Part shown: in pieces, positions 25,772-35,421 of the stretch
How the letters are laid out: each line of letters opens with the position of its first letter
Numbering within the stretch: the first letter of the stretch is position 1
DNA from: Thiohalophilus sp046483665
Lineage (GTDB): Bacteria > Pseudomonadota > Gammaproteobacteria > UBA6429 > Thiohalophilaceae
Assembly (NCBI RefSeq): GCF_046483665.1
Contig: NZ_JAWOCR010000011.1
Span: forward strand, 11,029 to 75,028
Length of the DNA: 64,000 nucleotides
Direction of reading: 5' to 3'
Translations under genes and position numbers: made by a program
The notes under the pieces: generated by a model
Seen by the model: the letters and a program-made list of their open reading frames with translations, nothing else
Told to the model about the DNA's origin: nothing
The model's database searches: none

Positions 25772-26531
25772 GATGGGTACCTCCCAGATAGGCTTCCTGA
25801 ACCCGGGGGTCGCCGCGGATCTCATCCGGTGTGCCTTCGGCGATAATCTGACCCTGCGCCAGCACTGAGATCTTGTCCGCCAGGGAAAATACTACCTGCA
25901 TATCATGCTCGATAATTACCTTGGTCATACCCCGCTCCTTGATGTGCTGCAAAGAGGCGATGGTCGCATTGGTGTCGGCGCGCGACATACCCGCGGTGGG
26001 TTCGTCCAGCAAAAACAGTTGCGGGTGCTGCACCAGTCCCATGGCCAGTTCGAGACGACGTTTGTCGCCGCGCGACATGGTAGCTGCGTGCATATGCTTT
26101 TTCTCGAGCAGGTTCATCTCATCGAGAGCCTGCTCCGCCTCGTGCAAAATGTCGGTTTCGGCATCCATGCGCACAAACGGATTGAGTTTGAACGAGCCAT
26201 CCCGGCTGGCCAGCGCCGGAATCATCACGTTCTCCAGTACGGTCAGATCGTGGAAGATCTCCGGCGTCTGAAACACCCGTACCACTCCGGCCTGATTGAT
26301 CTCATGAGCGGACTTGCCGGTAATGACCTCGCCGTTGAATGTCACGGTACCGCGATCCGGCGCCAGCCGACCGATACAAACATTCAACAAGGTAGACTTG
26401 CCGGCTCCGTTGGGGCCGATAATAGCGTGGGTCTTGCCTTTCTCCACTTGCAGATTGACATCTTTAAGGGCATGCAGGCCGCTGAAGCTCTTGTCCACGT
26501 AGGCGATATTTAAAACGATATCTTTTGCCAT
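25764..26531 (-). CDS. livG: ABC transporter ATP-binding protein, LivG type
   Basis: First ATPase of the HAAT importer, 255 residues. Walker A GPNGAGKS, Q-loop and Walker B LFLLDEPTAGMS are normal. The C-loop reads MSRGDKRRLE where LSGGQ or LSYGQQRRLE is usual, so two positions of the signature are changed (SRGD). I recall similar SRGD loops in a subfamily of HAAT transporters, so this is probably a lineage trait rather than decay. Overlaps livF by eight bases and follows livM by three. Confidence 0.92.
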   Translation of the reverse strand: MAKDIVLNIAYVDKSFSGLHALKDVNLQVEKGKTHAIIGPNGAGKSTLLNVCIGRLAPDRGTVTFNGEVITGKSAHEINQAGVVRVFQTPEIFHDLTVLENVMIPALASRDGSFKLNPFVRMDAETDILHEAEQALDEMNLLEKKHMHAATMSRGDKRRLELAMGLVQHPQLFLLDEPTAGMSRADTNATIASLQHIKERGMTKVIIEHDMQVVFSLADKISVLAQGQIIAEGTPDEIRGDPRVQEAYLGGTHHE

Positions 26532-26534
26532 GGC

Positions 26535-27677
26535 TCAGCCCTCCCCCTGTGAGCTGTCCGCTTCTTCGGACCGCTGCTTTCTGGCCTGCCAGCGTCTGGC
26601 GATACGGGACATACCATCCATCAAGCCGCCAGGGAGGAAGATCACGATGATCATGAACAGGGCGCCGAGTGTCAGGTGCCAGCCTTCGCCAACAAAGGGG
26701 TGAATAATGGTAACAAGAAAATTCTCGATAAAGCCCGGCAAAAACGCGAAAGCTTCGTGCAAGGCGGACTCATTAAAGGCGGAGAAAATATTCTCTGAGT
26801 ATTTGATCAAAGCCGCCCCGATGATCGGGCCAAGCAAGGTCCCCGTTCCGCCGAGGATGGTCATCAGCACTACTTCGCCGGAGGCGGTCCACTGCATGCG
26901 CTCGGCCCCGGCCAGGGGATCGGTCACAGCCAGCAGCGAGCCGGCCATGCCCGCGTACATGCCGGAGATGACAAACGCCCACAGCAGGTACGGCCGGGTA
27001 TTATAGCCGGTATACTGCATGCGGTTCTGATTGGATTTGATCGCACGCAGCTTGAGACCGAAAGGTGAACGGAAGATCAACACTGAGATATAAAAGCCCA
27101 GTATCAGTATGATCGCCGAGAAATAAAACGCCGAGTAGCCCTGCATCCCGATGCCAAACAATGTAGCGATGGGTGAACCTTCATGGGTGGCTCCCAGCAT
27201 ATTATCGATGATCCGCGGATCATCGCGCAGCACGCGTAGTCCGGTTTCACCGTTGGTAATGGGTGTCAGTACCGAATAGGCCAGTTTGTAGCTCATCTGC
27301 GCGAAAGCCAGGGTGAGGATGGCAAAATAGATGCCACTGCGACGCAGGCTGAGAAAACCGATCACCACCGCGAACAGCCCGGCCAGCAGCGTGCCCAGAA
27401 TCACTGCCGGAATCGCATTCAGCGAGAGCAGTTTGAACGACCATACTGCCGTGTAGGAACCAACCCCGAGAAAGGCGGCGTGACCGAAGGACAGATAACC
27501 GGTCAGGCCGAACAGAATGTTATAGCCGACCGCAAACAATCCGAAGATGGCAAATTTCTGCAGCAGATCGGGATAACCCGCCCCGAAGGGCTGCAACCAC
27601 AACGGCGCCAGCAGGACCACGGCGGTGAAGCCCAGCATTAACCACATGTCATTACGTGAAAGACTGAACATCTTCAC
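26535..27677 (-). CDS. livM: ABC transporter permease, LivM type
   Basis: Integral membrane permease, 380 residues, with about ten spans. The family segment GYLSFGHAAFLGVGSY and the EAA-like loop region DPLAGAERMQWTASGEVVLM are present. The C-terminal 25 residues are charged and cytoplasmic (ARRWQARKQRSEEADSSQ). The gene lies three bases from both its neighbours, showing one transcript with livH, livG and livF. Confidence 0.92.
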   Translation of the reverse strand: MKMFSLSRNDMWLMLGFTAVVLLAPLWLQPFGAGYPDLLQKFAIFGLFAVGYNILFGLTGYLSFGHAAFLGVGSYTAVWSFKLLSLNAIPAVILGTLLAGLFAVVIGFLSLRRSGIYFAILTLAFAQMSYKLAYSVLTPITNGETGLRVLRDDPRIIDNMLGATHEGSPIATLFGIGMQGYSAFYFSAIILILGFYISVLIFRSPFGLKLRAIKSNQNRMQYTGYNTRPYLLWAFVISGMYAGMAGSLLAVTDPLAGAERMQWTASGEVVLMTILGGTGTLLGPIIGAALIKYSENIFSAFNESALHEAFAFLPGFIENFLVTIIHPFVGEGWHLTLGALFMIIVIFLPGGLMDGMSRIARRWQARKQRSEEADSSQGEG

Positions 27678-27680
27678 CGC

Positions 27681-28697
27681 TTATTCCTCCATTACACCTT
27701 TCTGGCCCATCAACCCGCGCGGGCGAACCAGAAGTACAATTACGGCAATTAAATAAACAATAATTTGATCCAGGCCGGGTAACACCGACTTGACTTCGTT
27801 CATGGAGGCAAAGGACTGGAGAATACCCAGCAGGAAACCGGCCGCCACCGCGCCGGGCAGGGAACCCATGCCGCCCACCACCACCACCACGAAGGACAGG
27901 ACCAGAAACTCCATCCCCATGTGATAGTCCGGCGGCAGGATCGGGGTATACATCACCCCGGCCAGTCCAGCGACCACCGAGGCGATACCGAATAAAATGG
28001 TAAATCGCCGCTCCACGTTGAGTCCCAGCAGGCTGACTGTCTCGCGATCCGACATACCGGCACGCACCACCATGCCAAAGGTGGTATAGCGCAGGAAGGC
28101 GAATACCAGCCCGATAACCAGCAGAGCAAACGCGAAGTACACCAGCCGCCAGTACGGATAGGCCACCGACTCGCCCAGACCGAGCCAGAGACCAATCGGT
28201 GCGGTCCCCGACAACATCTCCGGTGCGGGGGTGGGAATCGGGTTGGCGCCGTAAAAGGTCTTGATGATCTCCTGAATCACGATGGCCAGACCGAAGGTCA
28301 CCAGGATTTGTTCGGCATGTGTGCGCTTGTAAAAGAATTGATACAGACCACGCTCAAGCGCCAGACCAATCAACAACATCACCGGAATCGCCATGAAAAT
28401 CGACAGGGGCACTGCCCAGTCGATGATCATACTGCCGGTATCGCCCCACCATATCTCCAGGTAGGGGACCTCCTTGTAGGCGTCAAAGAAAGTAACGCTC
28501 TCGTCCTTCACTTTCTCGGAGATGGTCAAAAGCTGCTGGAAACTGACCGCACAAAATGCGCCCAGAGCAAATTTTGCACCATGGGCAAAGTTGACGACCC
28601 CCAGACTGCCAAATACCAGGGTCAGTCCCAGGGCGATCAGGGCGTAAGCACTGCCCTTGTCCAGGCCATTGAGGATTTGCAGTACAAATGCGTCCAC
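27681..28697 (-). CDS. livH: ABC transporter permease, LivH type
   Basis: Permease partner of LivM, 338 residues. It starts with the typical LQILNGLDKGSAYALIALGL and has LVFGSLGVVNFAHGA. A periplasmic loop (about 55-80, KVKDESVTFFDAYKEVPYLE) is longer than in LivH of enteric bacteria. About 120 bases separate it from the binding-protein gene, and this gap holds two hairpins. Confidence 0.92.
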   Translation of the reverse strand: MDAFVLQILNGLDKGSAYALIALGLTLVFGSLGVVNFAHGAKFALGAFCAVSFQQLLTISEKVKDESVTFFDAYKEVPYLEIWWGDTGSMIIDWAVPLSIFMAIPVMLLIGLALERGLYQFFYKRTHAEQILVTFGLAIVIQEIIKTFYGANPIPTPAPEMLSGTAPIGLWLGLGESVAYPYWRLVYFAFALLVIGLVFAFLRYTTFGMVVRAGMSDRETVSLLGLNVERRFTILFGIASVVAGLAGVMYTPILPPDYHMGMEFLVLSFVVVVVGGMGSLPGAVAAGFLLGILQSFASMNEVKSVLPGLDQIIVYLIAVIVLLVRPRGLMGQKGVMEE

Positions 28698-28732
28698 GTT
28701 AAATCTACCGAATTCGTTAAGCTGAAAACGAT

Positions 28733-28799
28733 GACCTGTCGGTTTATACCGGCAGGTCGCAAATAATCAGACACCGACCAGGGAAACCGGGCCGGTGTC
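28733..28799 (-). promoter_or_regulatory. Two intercistronic hairpins between binding protein and permeases
   Basis: Hairpin one: 28733-28742 with 28749-28758 (GACCTGTCGG / CCGGCAGGTC, six-base loop). Hairpin two: 28770-28799, outer stem GACACCG/CGGTGTC plus inner GC pairs. Neither has a strong U-run. Such structures often stabilise the upstream message or partly stop transcription so that the binding protein exceeds the permeases; that role is inferred. Confidence 0.55.
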
Positions 28800-28821
28800 C
28801 TGGGGTAATATCCGCAAAATG

Positions 28822-30159
28822 TTATTTGCAGCTACCCAACTCCCCGCCAAACAGGGAGGGATCGTACGTGACCTGCTCGGTCGGGACTTCTTTGACCACC
28901 TTCAACAGGTCGAACTGACTGGAGGGGTTATCGTTACCCTCTACGACCAGTACCGGCTTGAAGCACTGATGATCAGCACCACGATACAGTGTCGGTCCGT
29001 TACCCAGACCGTCGAACTGGAAGTCTTCCAACGCACTGATCACTTCACAGGGATAGAAGGTACCGGCGGTTTCCACGGCGTTGGCGTACAGCAGAGTCTG
29101 TACATAACAGGTATGCGCCGCCTGGGAGGGCGGAAAGCCATACTCCTGACCAAAGGACTTGACGAAAGCCTGCGAAGCCGCATCCTGCAACGCCCAGTTC
29201 CAGTTGGTACTGCCGAGAATCCCCTTGATGTTATCGCCGGCGCCCTGTGCCATCAGGCGCGAGAATAGCGGGACCACGATCTGGACGTCCTTGCCGTTGA
29301 CCTGCTTGTCACGCAGACCGAACTGTACAGCCTGGGTCAGGGAGTTGACCATGTCCTTGCCGTAGTGATTGAGAATCAACACATCCGCACCCGAGTCCAG
29401 CACCGGGGTGATGTACTGGGAGAAGTCACCGGCGCCCAGCGGTGTGCGTACGGTTTGTACTGTCTGCCAGCCCAGTGCTTCAGTGGCGTTCTTGATCGAC
29501 TCTTCCTGGGTCCAGCCCCAGGTATAGTCAGCCGTCAGATGATAGGCCTTGCGCTCCGTACCGTAACGCTCTGCAAGCACCGGGGCCAGGGCCTGACCGG
29601 ACATGTAGGCGTTGAAAAAGTGGCGGAAACCATACTTGCGTCTGTCTTTGCCGGTGGTGTCATTGGAATGGGTCAGCCCGGCCATGAACATCACACCCGC
29701 TTCGTGACACAACGACTGCACAGCGACAGCGACACCCGAGGAGGAACCGCCGCTGATCATCAGGGCGCCATCTTTTTCGATCATGCGCTTGGCCGAGGCA
29801 CGCGCTGCATCCGACTTGGTCTGGGTATCGCCGGTCACATAGTTGACCTTCTTGCCCAGGATACCGTTGCCCTGCAGAGCCAGCGGTTTCATGGTATTGA
29901 GCATACCGCCGTCGCCTTCCCCATTAAGATGTTTGACGGCCAGTTTAAATGCGCGCAATTCATCGGCACCCTCGTCAGCATAAGGACCGGTCTGCGGAAC
30001 ATTAAAGCCCAGCGTGATTGCCGCGGCTTTACCGGGATTATTGACGAAATCCTGCGCCCAGGCATTGCGAACAAAAATCGTTGGCGCCATGCCCGCGACA
30101 CCGAGTGCTGCCGTTGACTTGATGAAGTCACGACGTTTTTTATTGAAATCATCACTCAT
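28822..30159 (-). CDS. ABC transporter substrate-binding protein with Tat signal
   Basis: Periplasmic binding protein of the LivK/HAAT type, 445 residues. ATG 30159 follows GGAGGAG; upstream in-frame ATGs are rejected. The N-terminus has a twin-arginine signal, KKRRDFIKSTAALGVAG, with an Ala-rich end (NAWAQ, cleavage about residue 36). The mature part begins AAITLGFNVPQTGPYADEG, the fold's start. Tat export is uncommon for this family and implies folding in the cytoplasm before export. Ligand unknown: the neighbouring short-chain-acid type regulators hint at a carboxylate, amide or related compound rather than leucine. Confidence 0.88.
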   Translation of the reverse strand: MSDDFNKKRRDFIKSTAALGVAGMAPTIFVRNAWAQDFVNNPGKAAAITLGFNVPQTGPYADEGADELRAFKLAVKHLNGEGDGGMLNTMKPLALQGNGILGKKVNYVTGDTQTKSDAARASAKRMIEKDGALMISGGSSSGVAVAVQSLCHEAGVMFMAGLTHSNDTTGKDRRKYGFRHFFNAYMSGQALAPVLAERYGTERKAYHLTADYTWGWTQEESIKNATEALGWQTVQTVRTPLGAGDFSQYITPVLDSGADVLILNHYGKDMVNSLTQAVQFGLRDKQVNGKDVQIVVPLFSRLMAQGAGDNIKGILGSTNWNWALQDAASQAFVKSFGQEYGFPPSQAAHTCYVQTLLYANAVETAGTFYPCEVISALEDFQFDGLGNGPTLYRGADHQCFKPVLVVEGNDNPSSQFDLLKVVKEVPTEQVTYDPSLFGGELGSCK

Positions 30160-30391
30160 GGTCTGGTTCTCCTCCAGATGGTGTGGGTTGGTATATGTAT
30201 CCTCCCGCCCCGAGGTCACAAGAAGCTTCAGCGGCGAGCCCCGGTGTGTGGCGATATTGCTCCGCAACTGTAGAACCGCCTGTCAATTAAAGCAATAACT
30301 GTTTGATATGAAAGCGGCCGCACTGTAAATTAATAGTTTTAGCCTGCAGTATTTTTGTAAATAATTGACAACCTCGAGGATGATGCCGGTC

Positions 30392-32053
30392 ATGGCTACA
30401 GGCGCGATGGGTTACAAAATCCGTGAACGACGCAAGGATCTGGGTATAACCCAGGCCGCCCTGGCCAGAGCGCTGGGAATTTCCGCCTCTTATCTGAACC
30501 TGATCGAAGCGAACAAGCGCGCAGTGGGGGGTCGGCTCGCCAGCCGGCTCGCTGCAGCTCTGGAACTGGAGCTGGCGGAACTGACCGGCATCACCGAACA
30601 GCGCCTGCGTGACGATCTGAGTGAACTCGCAGCGGACCCCGTGCTGGGCCATATCGACCTCGAGGCCAACTACGCCGAACAAATCATCGCCCGCAATCCC
30701 AACTGGGCCCGCATGATTCTGGCACTGTATCGCGCCTATCTGGACAGTCACCAGGCCCTGTCCCTGCTGAACGATCGCCTGAATGAGGATCCATGGCTAC
30801 AAGCCACCATGCATACCCTCCTCACCCGTATTACCAGCCTGCGCTCCATTTCCGAGATCCTGACCAGTGACAATACTGTTGAAGCGCAACAGCGCAACCG
30901 GTTTGAAAGCATGTTACATAACGAGAGTACCCGGCTTACCGACACCGCCCAGCAACTGGTTGCGCATTTTGAACAGCAAAATAGCCTGGACCCCTCACTT
31001 GCCGCTGCCGAGCAGGTAGATGATTTCATCATTGGCGAGCGCAATTTCTTTCCGGCATTGGAAGAAGCCGGCCTGCAACTGCGCAACGAACTGGAGAAGC
31101 TCGACAGAGGCAACATTGATGCGGCTCTGGTGAAGTATCTCGAAGAGAAATTCAATATTCAAATCCAGACCAGTGCTTATGATCAATCCCAGGGCGCAGT
31201 GTGGCGTAACCAGAGCTATTATGATGAAGAAAATCGGGTACTCTGCTTTCTGGCCAACGCTCCTCCTACTACCCGGCGTTTTCAGGCCATGCGGGTTGCT
31301 GCGCAACTGAGCTTCAAAGATACTCTGGAATCGCTGGCTGACGATCCCAGACTGACGACAAATGCAGCCCGGATCCGTGCACAGGGAGCGCTCGCAAGCT
31401 ACATGGCCGGTTCCTCACTATTCCCTTACAGCCCTTTTCTGGAAGATGCACAAACACAGCGTTATGACATCGAGATATTGCGCCAGAAATATGAGGCCAG
31501 CTTTGAGCAGATCTGCCATAGGCTGATCACACTGAGGGCACCCGAAGCCGAAGGGGTTCCGTTCTCCCTGTTACGTGTCGATCCCTCCGGACATATTTCC
31601 AAACGCTTTCCCCTGTTTGGTCTTTCCCTGCCGCGCTTTGGTCATGCCTGTCCGTTGTGGCCCGTGTTCAGCGCGTTCCAGACACCCGGACGGGTGATTC
31701 GTGAGCTGGGCGAATTCCATAACGGCAAACGTTTCCTGATGATCGCACGTACCATTACCAAACGAGCCGCCACTTTCCGCGCCCAGCCAGTCATGTTCTC
31801 GGTTATGCTGGCCTGTGATGTACTGTATGCCGATCAGACGGTCTATGCCGAGGGCATTGATTTACGTGCAACCGAGGCCGCCGTACCCGTAGGCTCAAGC
31901 TGTCGCCAATGTCATCGGCTTGAGTGCCAGCATCGTCAGGAACCGCCCATTACTGCGGGGAGCGTAACCGGCCGGGCCACCCGGGGTTTTGTGCATTCAA
32001 ATCAGAGGCAGATACTGATAGATTCTGCTGACAGCGGATCCACCTCCGGCTGA
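30392..32053 (+). CDS. XRE-family regulator of the short-chain fatty acyl (ScfR/PrpC) type
   Basis: About 553 residues: N-terminal helix-turn-helix (RERRKDLGITQAALARALGISASYLNLIEANKRAVGG, quoted in part), a middle region related to IrrE/ImmA peptidases, and a C-terminal cysteine-bearing segment (SCRQCHRLECQHRQEPP) as in the DUF2083 family. The HExxH zinc motif of ImmA is missing (RVAAQLSF in its place), normal for this group. Members sense acyl-CoA and control acetate, propionate or glyoxylate genes. Start 30392 is chosen to match family N-termini; ATG 30380/30383 and TTG 30365 are possible. Divergent from the ABC operon, head of the two-component genes. Confidence 0.85.
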   Translation: MATGAMGYKIRERRKDLGITQAALARALGISASYLNLIEANKRAVGGRLASRLAAALELELAELTGITEQRLRDDLSELAADPVLGHIDLEANYAEQIIARNPNWARMILALYRAYLDSHQALSLLNDRLNEDPWLQATMHTLLTRITSLRSISEILTSDNTVEAQQRNRFESMLHNESTRLTDTAQQLVAHFEQQNSLDPSLAAAEQVDDFIIGERNFFPALEEAGLQLRNELEKLDRGNIDAALVKYLEEKFNIQIQTSAYDQSQGAVWRNQSYYDEENRVLCFLANAPPTTRRFQAMRVAAQLSFKDTLESLADDPRLTTNAARIRAQGALASYMAGSSLFPYSPFLEDAQTQRYDIEILRQKYEASFEQICHRLITLRAPEAEGVPFSLLRVDPSGHISKRFPLFGLSLPRFGHACPLWPVFSAFQTPGRVIRELGEFHNGKRFLMIARTITKRAATFRAQPVMFSVMLACDVLYADQTVYAEGIDLRATEAAVPVGSSCRQCHRLECQHRQEPPITAGSVTGRATRGFVHSNQRQILIDSADSGSTSG

Positions 32054-32109
32054 AGAGTCGGAAGAGAAAAAATTAAAAACGAATAATAACATTCAGAAAG
32101 GGGCCAGAC

Positions 32110-32502
32110 TTGAGCGGACGAATACTCATTGCTGAAGATGAACCTAATATTGTCGATGCACTCAGCTTTATCCTGAATCAGGCCGGCTACACAGTGAGTG
32201 CTGAATCCGATGGCAGCATGGTGCTGGAGGCACTGCACAAAGGCCGGCCTGATCTGCTCATCCTGGATCTGATGCTGCCGGGCACAAACGGATTCGAGAT
32301 ACTCAAGGAAGTCAAAGCCGGCAAGGAATGTAAACAACTACCGGTGCTGGTTCTTACAGCCAAGGGGCAGGCCAAGGATCGCACCATGGCCGAGCAGCTG
32401 GGAGCAGATGCTTTCATTGCCAAACCTTTTTCCAACACCGAGGTACTGCAGTGCGTTGAACGACTGACAGCAAATACCCGGGGAATGACGAGTGGCCACT
32501 AG
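32110..32502 (+). CDS. Single-domain response regulator
   Basis: 130 residues, a bare receiver domain: acidic pair ED at 9-10, phospho-acceptor Asp53 in LLILDLMLPG, Thr in VLTAKG and Lys in AKPFS. No output domain follows, unlike CrbR, which carries a LuxR-type HTH. The start is TTG at 32110, supported by AAAGGGG seven bases upstream. It overlaps the next gene by 11 bases. Probable partner of the SLC5-histidine kinase two genes on; the target of its output is unknown. Confidence 0.9.
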   Translation: MSGRILIAEDEPNIVDALSFILNQAGYTVSAESDGSMVLEALHKGRPDLLILDLMLPGTNGFEILKEVKAGKECKQLPVLVLTAKGQAKDRTMAEQLGADAFIAKPFSNTEVLQCVERLTANTRGMTSGH

Positions 32503-32698
32503 AGCCCCGAAAAGTGCGGCGTTACTCCTCTCGCTGGGTATTGCTTTACTGTTTCCCCCGCTTGCGCTTATTTTTGCAAAGCACAGTACTTTATGGGGCA
32601 TCCCATTACCCGTGTTTTATATATTCGGGCTCTGGCTGGCATTGATTGTCGGAGTAGGGTTTATCTCAAGACGGCTACCGCCCGTCTCCGACAAGTAA
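32492..32698 (+). CDS. Small two-span membrane protein
   Basis: 68 residues with two hydrophobic helices (about 8-28 and 38-60) joined by a short loop; GIPLPVFYIFGLW resembles small DUF3311-like proteins found before SLC5 symporters. Start is GTG at 32492, inside the response-regulator gene, and the stop lies 15 bases before the symporter-kinase gene. It could be an accessory subunit of that transporter-sensor. Confidence 0.7.
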   Translation: MATRAPKSAALLLSLGIALLFPPLALIFAKHSTLWGIPLPVFYIFGLWLALIVGVGFISRRLPPVSDK

Positions 32699-32712
32699 GC
32701 CATCAGAACGAC

Positions 32713-35421
32713 ATGCTCAGCACCAACTTCGTTCTGCTCATTGCTCTTGCCTATGTGGTCATATTGTTCGCGCTGGCATTTGTCAGTGAACGTCGGGCCA
32801 GGGAGGGCCATGATCGATTATTGCGTTCTCCTCTGGTCTATACACTTTCTATTTCAGTCTATTGTACGTCCTGGACGCTGTTTGGCGCCGTCGGTTCCGC
32901 GGCCCGCAATGGGCTGGAGTTTGCGACGATATATCTTGGTCCAACACTGATGTTTGTCGGCTGGTGGTTCCTGTTGCGAAAGCTGGTGCGAATCGGTCAT
33001 GTTTACCGTATCACCTCGATCGCCGATTTAATCTCTTCACGTTTTGGCAAGAGCGCCACACTGGGGGTAATGGTCACCTGTATTGCCGTGATCGCCGCAA
33101 CCCCCTACATCGCCCTGCAACTCAAGGCAGTAACAGCCAGTTTCGAAGTATTCAACCTGGCCAGCGACAACAGTGAAGATGCATCCATCATCGCCGATAC
33201 TGATCCAGGTTTCTGGGTAGCACTGACTATGGCGCTGTTCACTATCTTGTTCGGGACTCGCAACCTTGATGCCAACGAACATAACCCGGGCGTAGTGGCC
33301 GCCATTGCCTTTGAGGCGATCGTCAAACTGTTTGCCATCCTCGCTGTAGGCCTGTTTGTCGTATTCGGAATCGCCGGTGGTGTCAATGAGGTCTTTCAAT
33401 TACCCACGGCCGAGCGCATCATTTATGATAATGAGCTGTTCGGCTGGCGCTGGATTAACATGATGGTGCTTTCCGCGATTGCCATAGTTTGCCTACCGCG
33501 TCAGTTTCAGATTACCGTGGTAGAAAATTCCGATGAGAACCACCTTCGTACCGCAGCATGGGCCTTTCCCCTGTATCTGTTTTTGATCAGCCTGTTCGTA
33601 CTGCCTATTGCCATCGTAGGCACCGCCCTGTTACCAGCCGGAACGAATCCGGACATGTTCCTGCTCACTCTGCCGCTATCGGCGGACCAGGATCTACTGG
33701 CATTACTGGCCTTCATCGGTGGCTTTTCCTCGGCTACTTCCATGGTTATCGTCTCGAGTATCGCGCTGTCTATAATGGTTTCCAACCATATCGTTGTGCC
33801 GCTGATTCTGCGGATGCCCCGCCGGAACCTGAATACCAGCGGAGACATCAAACATCTTATGTTGATTACCCGTCGCATCTCTATCGCGGTAATCCTGTTG
33901 CTGGGGTATCTTTATTTCCATCTCAGCGGTGAATCTGACGCGTTGGCGGCAATGGGCCTGATCGCTTTTGTCGGCGTTGCCCAGTTCTTCCCCGCCATGC
34001 TGGGCGTGTTGTACTGGCGCAATGCTACAACCAAAGGAACTATTGCAGGTCTCGGGGCAGGCTTTATCCTGTGGATTTATACCTCGTTTATACCGAGCCT
34101 GAGTGGGCCTGGCGGCGTGCTGACCTCACTGGTCGAATACGGTCCATGGGGGATTGAACTGCTCAAACCCCAGGCGATGTTCGGCCTGAACGGCATGGAC
34201 CCGCTGGTTCACTCGGTTTTCTGGAGCCTGGGCAGTAACGCGGCGTTGTTTGTCCTGGTCTCGGTGTGGACAGCACATCGGCCACTGGAAAAACTGCAAA
34301 GCGCGTTATTCATTGATGTATTTCGTAATCTGGTGGGTAGCGAAGCACAGGTAATGCATCGCCAGGCAGCAATCAAGGACCTGTACAAACTTACCCAGCG
34401 TATCCTTGGTCCGGTGGAGACTCACAAGCTTTTTGAGGAACTCACCGGCGGCGAATTAATTCTGCAACAACTCCCCCCCCTGGATGCCAGAGGGATTGCT
34501 ACTATCGAGCGGCGTCTGGCCGGTAATATCGGCGCTTCCACGGCTCATGCCCTGGTCTCACAGATCGCCAGCGGCGAAACCATCAGCATGGATGAAATCA
34601 TCAAACTGGTCGATGAGACCCAGCAGGTCGTCGAATACAGCCATCGCCTGGAACAACAATCCAGGCAACTGCGCGCTACTGCCGATGAGCTACGTGGCGT
34701 TAATCTGCGTCTGCAAAAACTCGATGCCCAAAAAGACGAGTTTCTCAGCCAGGTCAGCCACGAAGTGCGTACCCCTATGACCTCTATTCGCTCTTTTGCT
34801 GAATTATTGTTGAATAACGAAACGTTATCCAACGAACAATCCCGGCGATTCATCGGCATCATTCACGAGGAAAGCCTGCGACTCACCCGCCTTCTGGATG
34901 AAATACTTGAAATGAGTCATCTGGAACAGGGTCATCTGCAGATCGAATCAGCGCCCATCGATCCGGAAACCATCATCGATCGCGCACTGGAAACCTGTCA
35001 TGGTTTGGCGGAACAACATGGCGCAATGCTAATTAGTGGTGAACGCGCCACGATTGCCCGGGTTCGCGGCGATGCCGAGCGTCTCTATCAGGTGCTCATC
35101 AACCTGTTAACCAATGCCATCCTGTACAACAACAACGCACGACCCTGGGTCAAGGTTGATAGCCAAAATACCGGCAGTCATTATGAGCTGGATGTCAGTG
35201 ACAACGGGCCGGGCATCCCCGAAACAGATCAGGTGTTTGAAAAATTCAGCCGCGGAAAACAGAACACCGCCAATCCCAAAGGAAGCGGACTGGGCCTTGC
35301 CATCAGCCGTCGACTTGTCCAGAAAATGAACGGTGAGCTGACTATTGTTAACAGCAGCAACCAGGGTACCCGTTTCAGACTACGACTGCCGCTGCTCGAC
35401 GAGGACAGTGGCAATCATTGA
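32713..35421 (+). CDS. SLC5 symporter-STAC-histidine kinase, CrbS-like
   Basis: 902 residues from ATG 32713. Residues about 1-500 form a 13-span sodium:solute symporter domain (SVYCTSWTLFGAVGSAARNG, FLGTRNLDA-like text). A STAC-type linker and coiled coil follow (about 540-670), then HisKA with His683 in SHEVRTPMTSIRSFAELL and an ATPase domain with LLTNAI, DNGPGIP and GSGLGLAISRRL. No PAS and no receiver domain are seen. CrbS of Vibrio and Pseudomonas has this plan and controls acs. acs lies 24 kb away in this window. The ligand, perhaps acetate, is inferred. Confidence 0.9.
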   Translation: MLSTNFVLLIALAYVVILFALAFVSERRAREGHDRLLRSPLVYTLSISVYCTSWTLFGAVGSAARNGLEFATIYLGPTLMFVGWWFLLRKLVRIGHVYRITSIADLISSRFGKSATLGVMVTCIAVIAATPYIALQLKAVTASFEVFNLASDNSEDASIIADTDPGFWVALTMALFTILFGTRNLDANEHNPGVVAAIAFEAIVKLFAILAVGLFVVFGIAGGVNEVFQLPTAERIIYDNELFGWRWINMMVLSAIAIVCLPRQFQITVVENSDENHLRTAAWAFPLYLFLISLFVLPIAIVGTALLPAGTNPDMFLLTLPLSADQDLLALLAFIGGFSSATSMVIVSSIALSIMVSNHIVVPLILRMPRRNLNTSGDIKHLMLITRRISIAVILLLGYLYFHLSGESDALAAMGLIAFVGVAQFFPAMLGVLYWRNATTKGTIAGLGAGFILWIYTSFIPSLSGPGGVLTSLVEYGPWGIELLKPQAMFGLNGMDPLVHSVFWSLGSNAALFVLVSVWTAHRPLEKLQSALFIDVFRNLVGSEAQVMHRQAAIKDLYKLTQRILGPVETHKLFEELTGGELILQQLPPLDARGIATIERRLAGNIGASTAHALVSQIASGETISMDEIIKLVDETQQVVEYSHRLEQQSRQLRATADELRGVNLRLQKLDAQKDEFLSQVSHEVRTPMTSIRSFAELLLNNETLSNEQSRRFIGIIHEESLRLTRLLDEILEMSHLEQGHLQIESAPIDPETIIDRALETCHGLAEQHGAMLISGERATIARVRGDAERLYQVLINLLTNAILYNNNARPWVKVDSQNTGSHYELDVSDNGPGIPETDQVFEKFSRGKQNTANPKGSGLGLAISRRLVQKMNGELTIVNSSNQGTRFRLRLPLLDEDSGNH

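Noticed and set aside
30365..30370. TTGACA as a -35 for the ScfR-type gene
   Set aside because: No -10 at 16-18 bases; the hexamer overlaps the start region of the gene.
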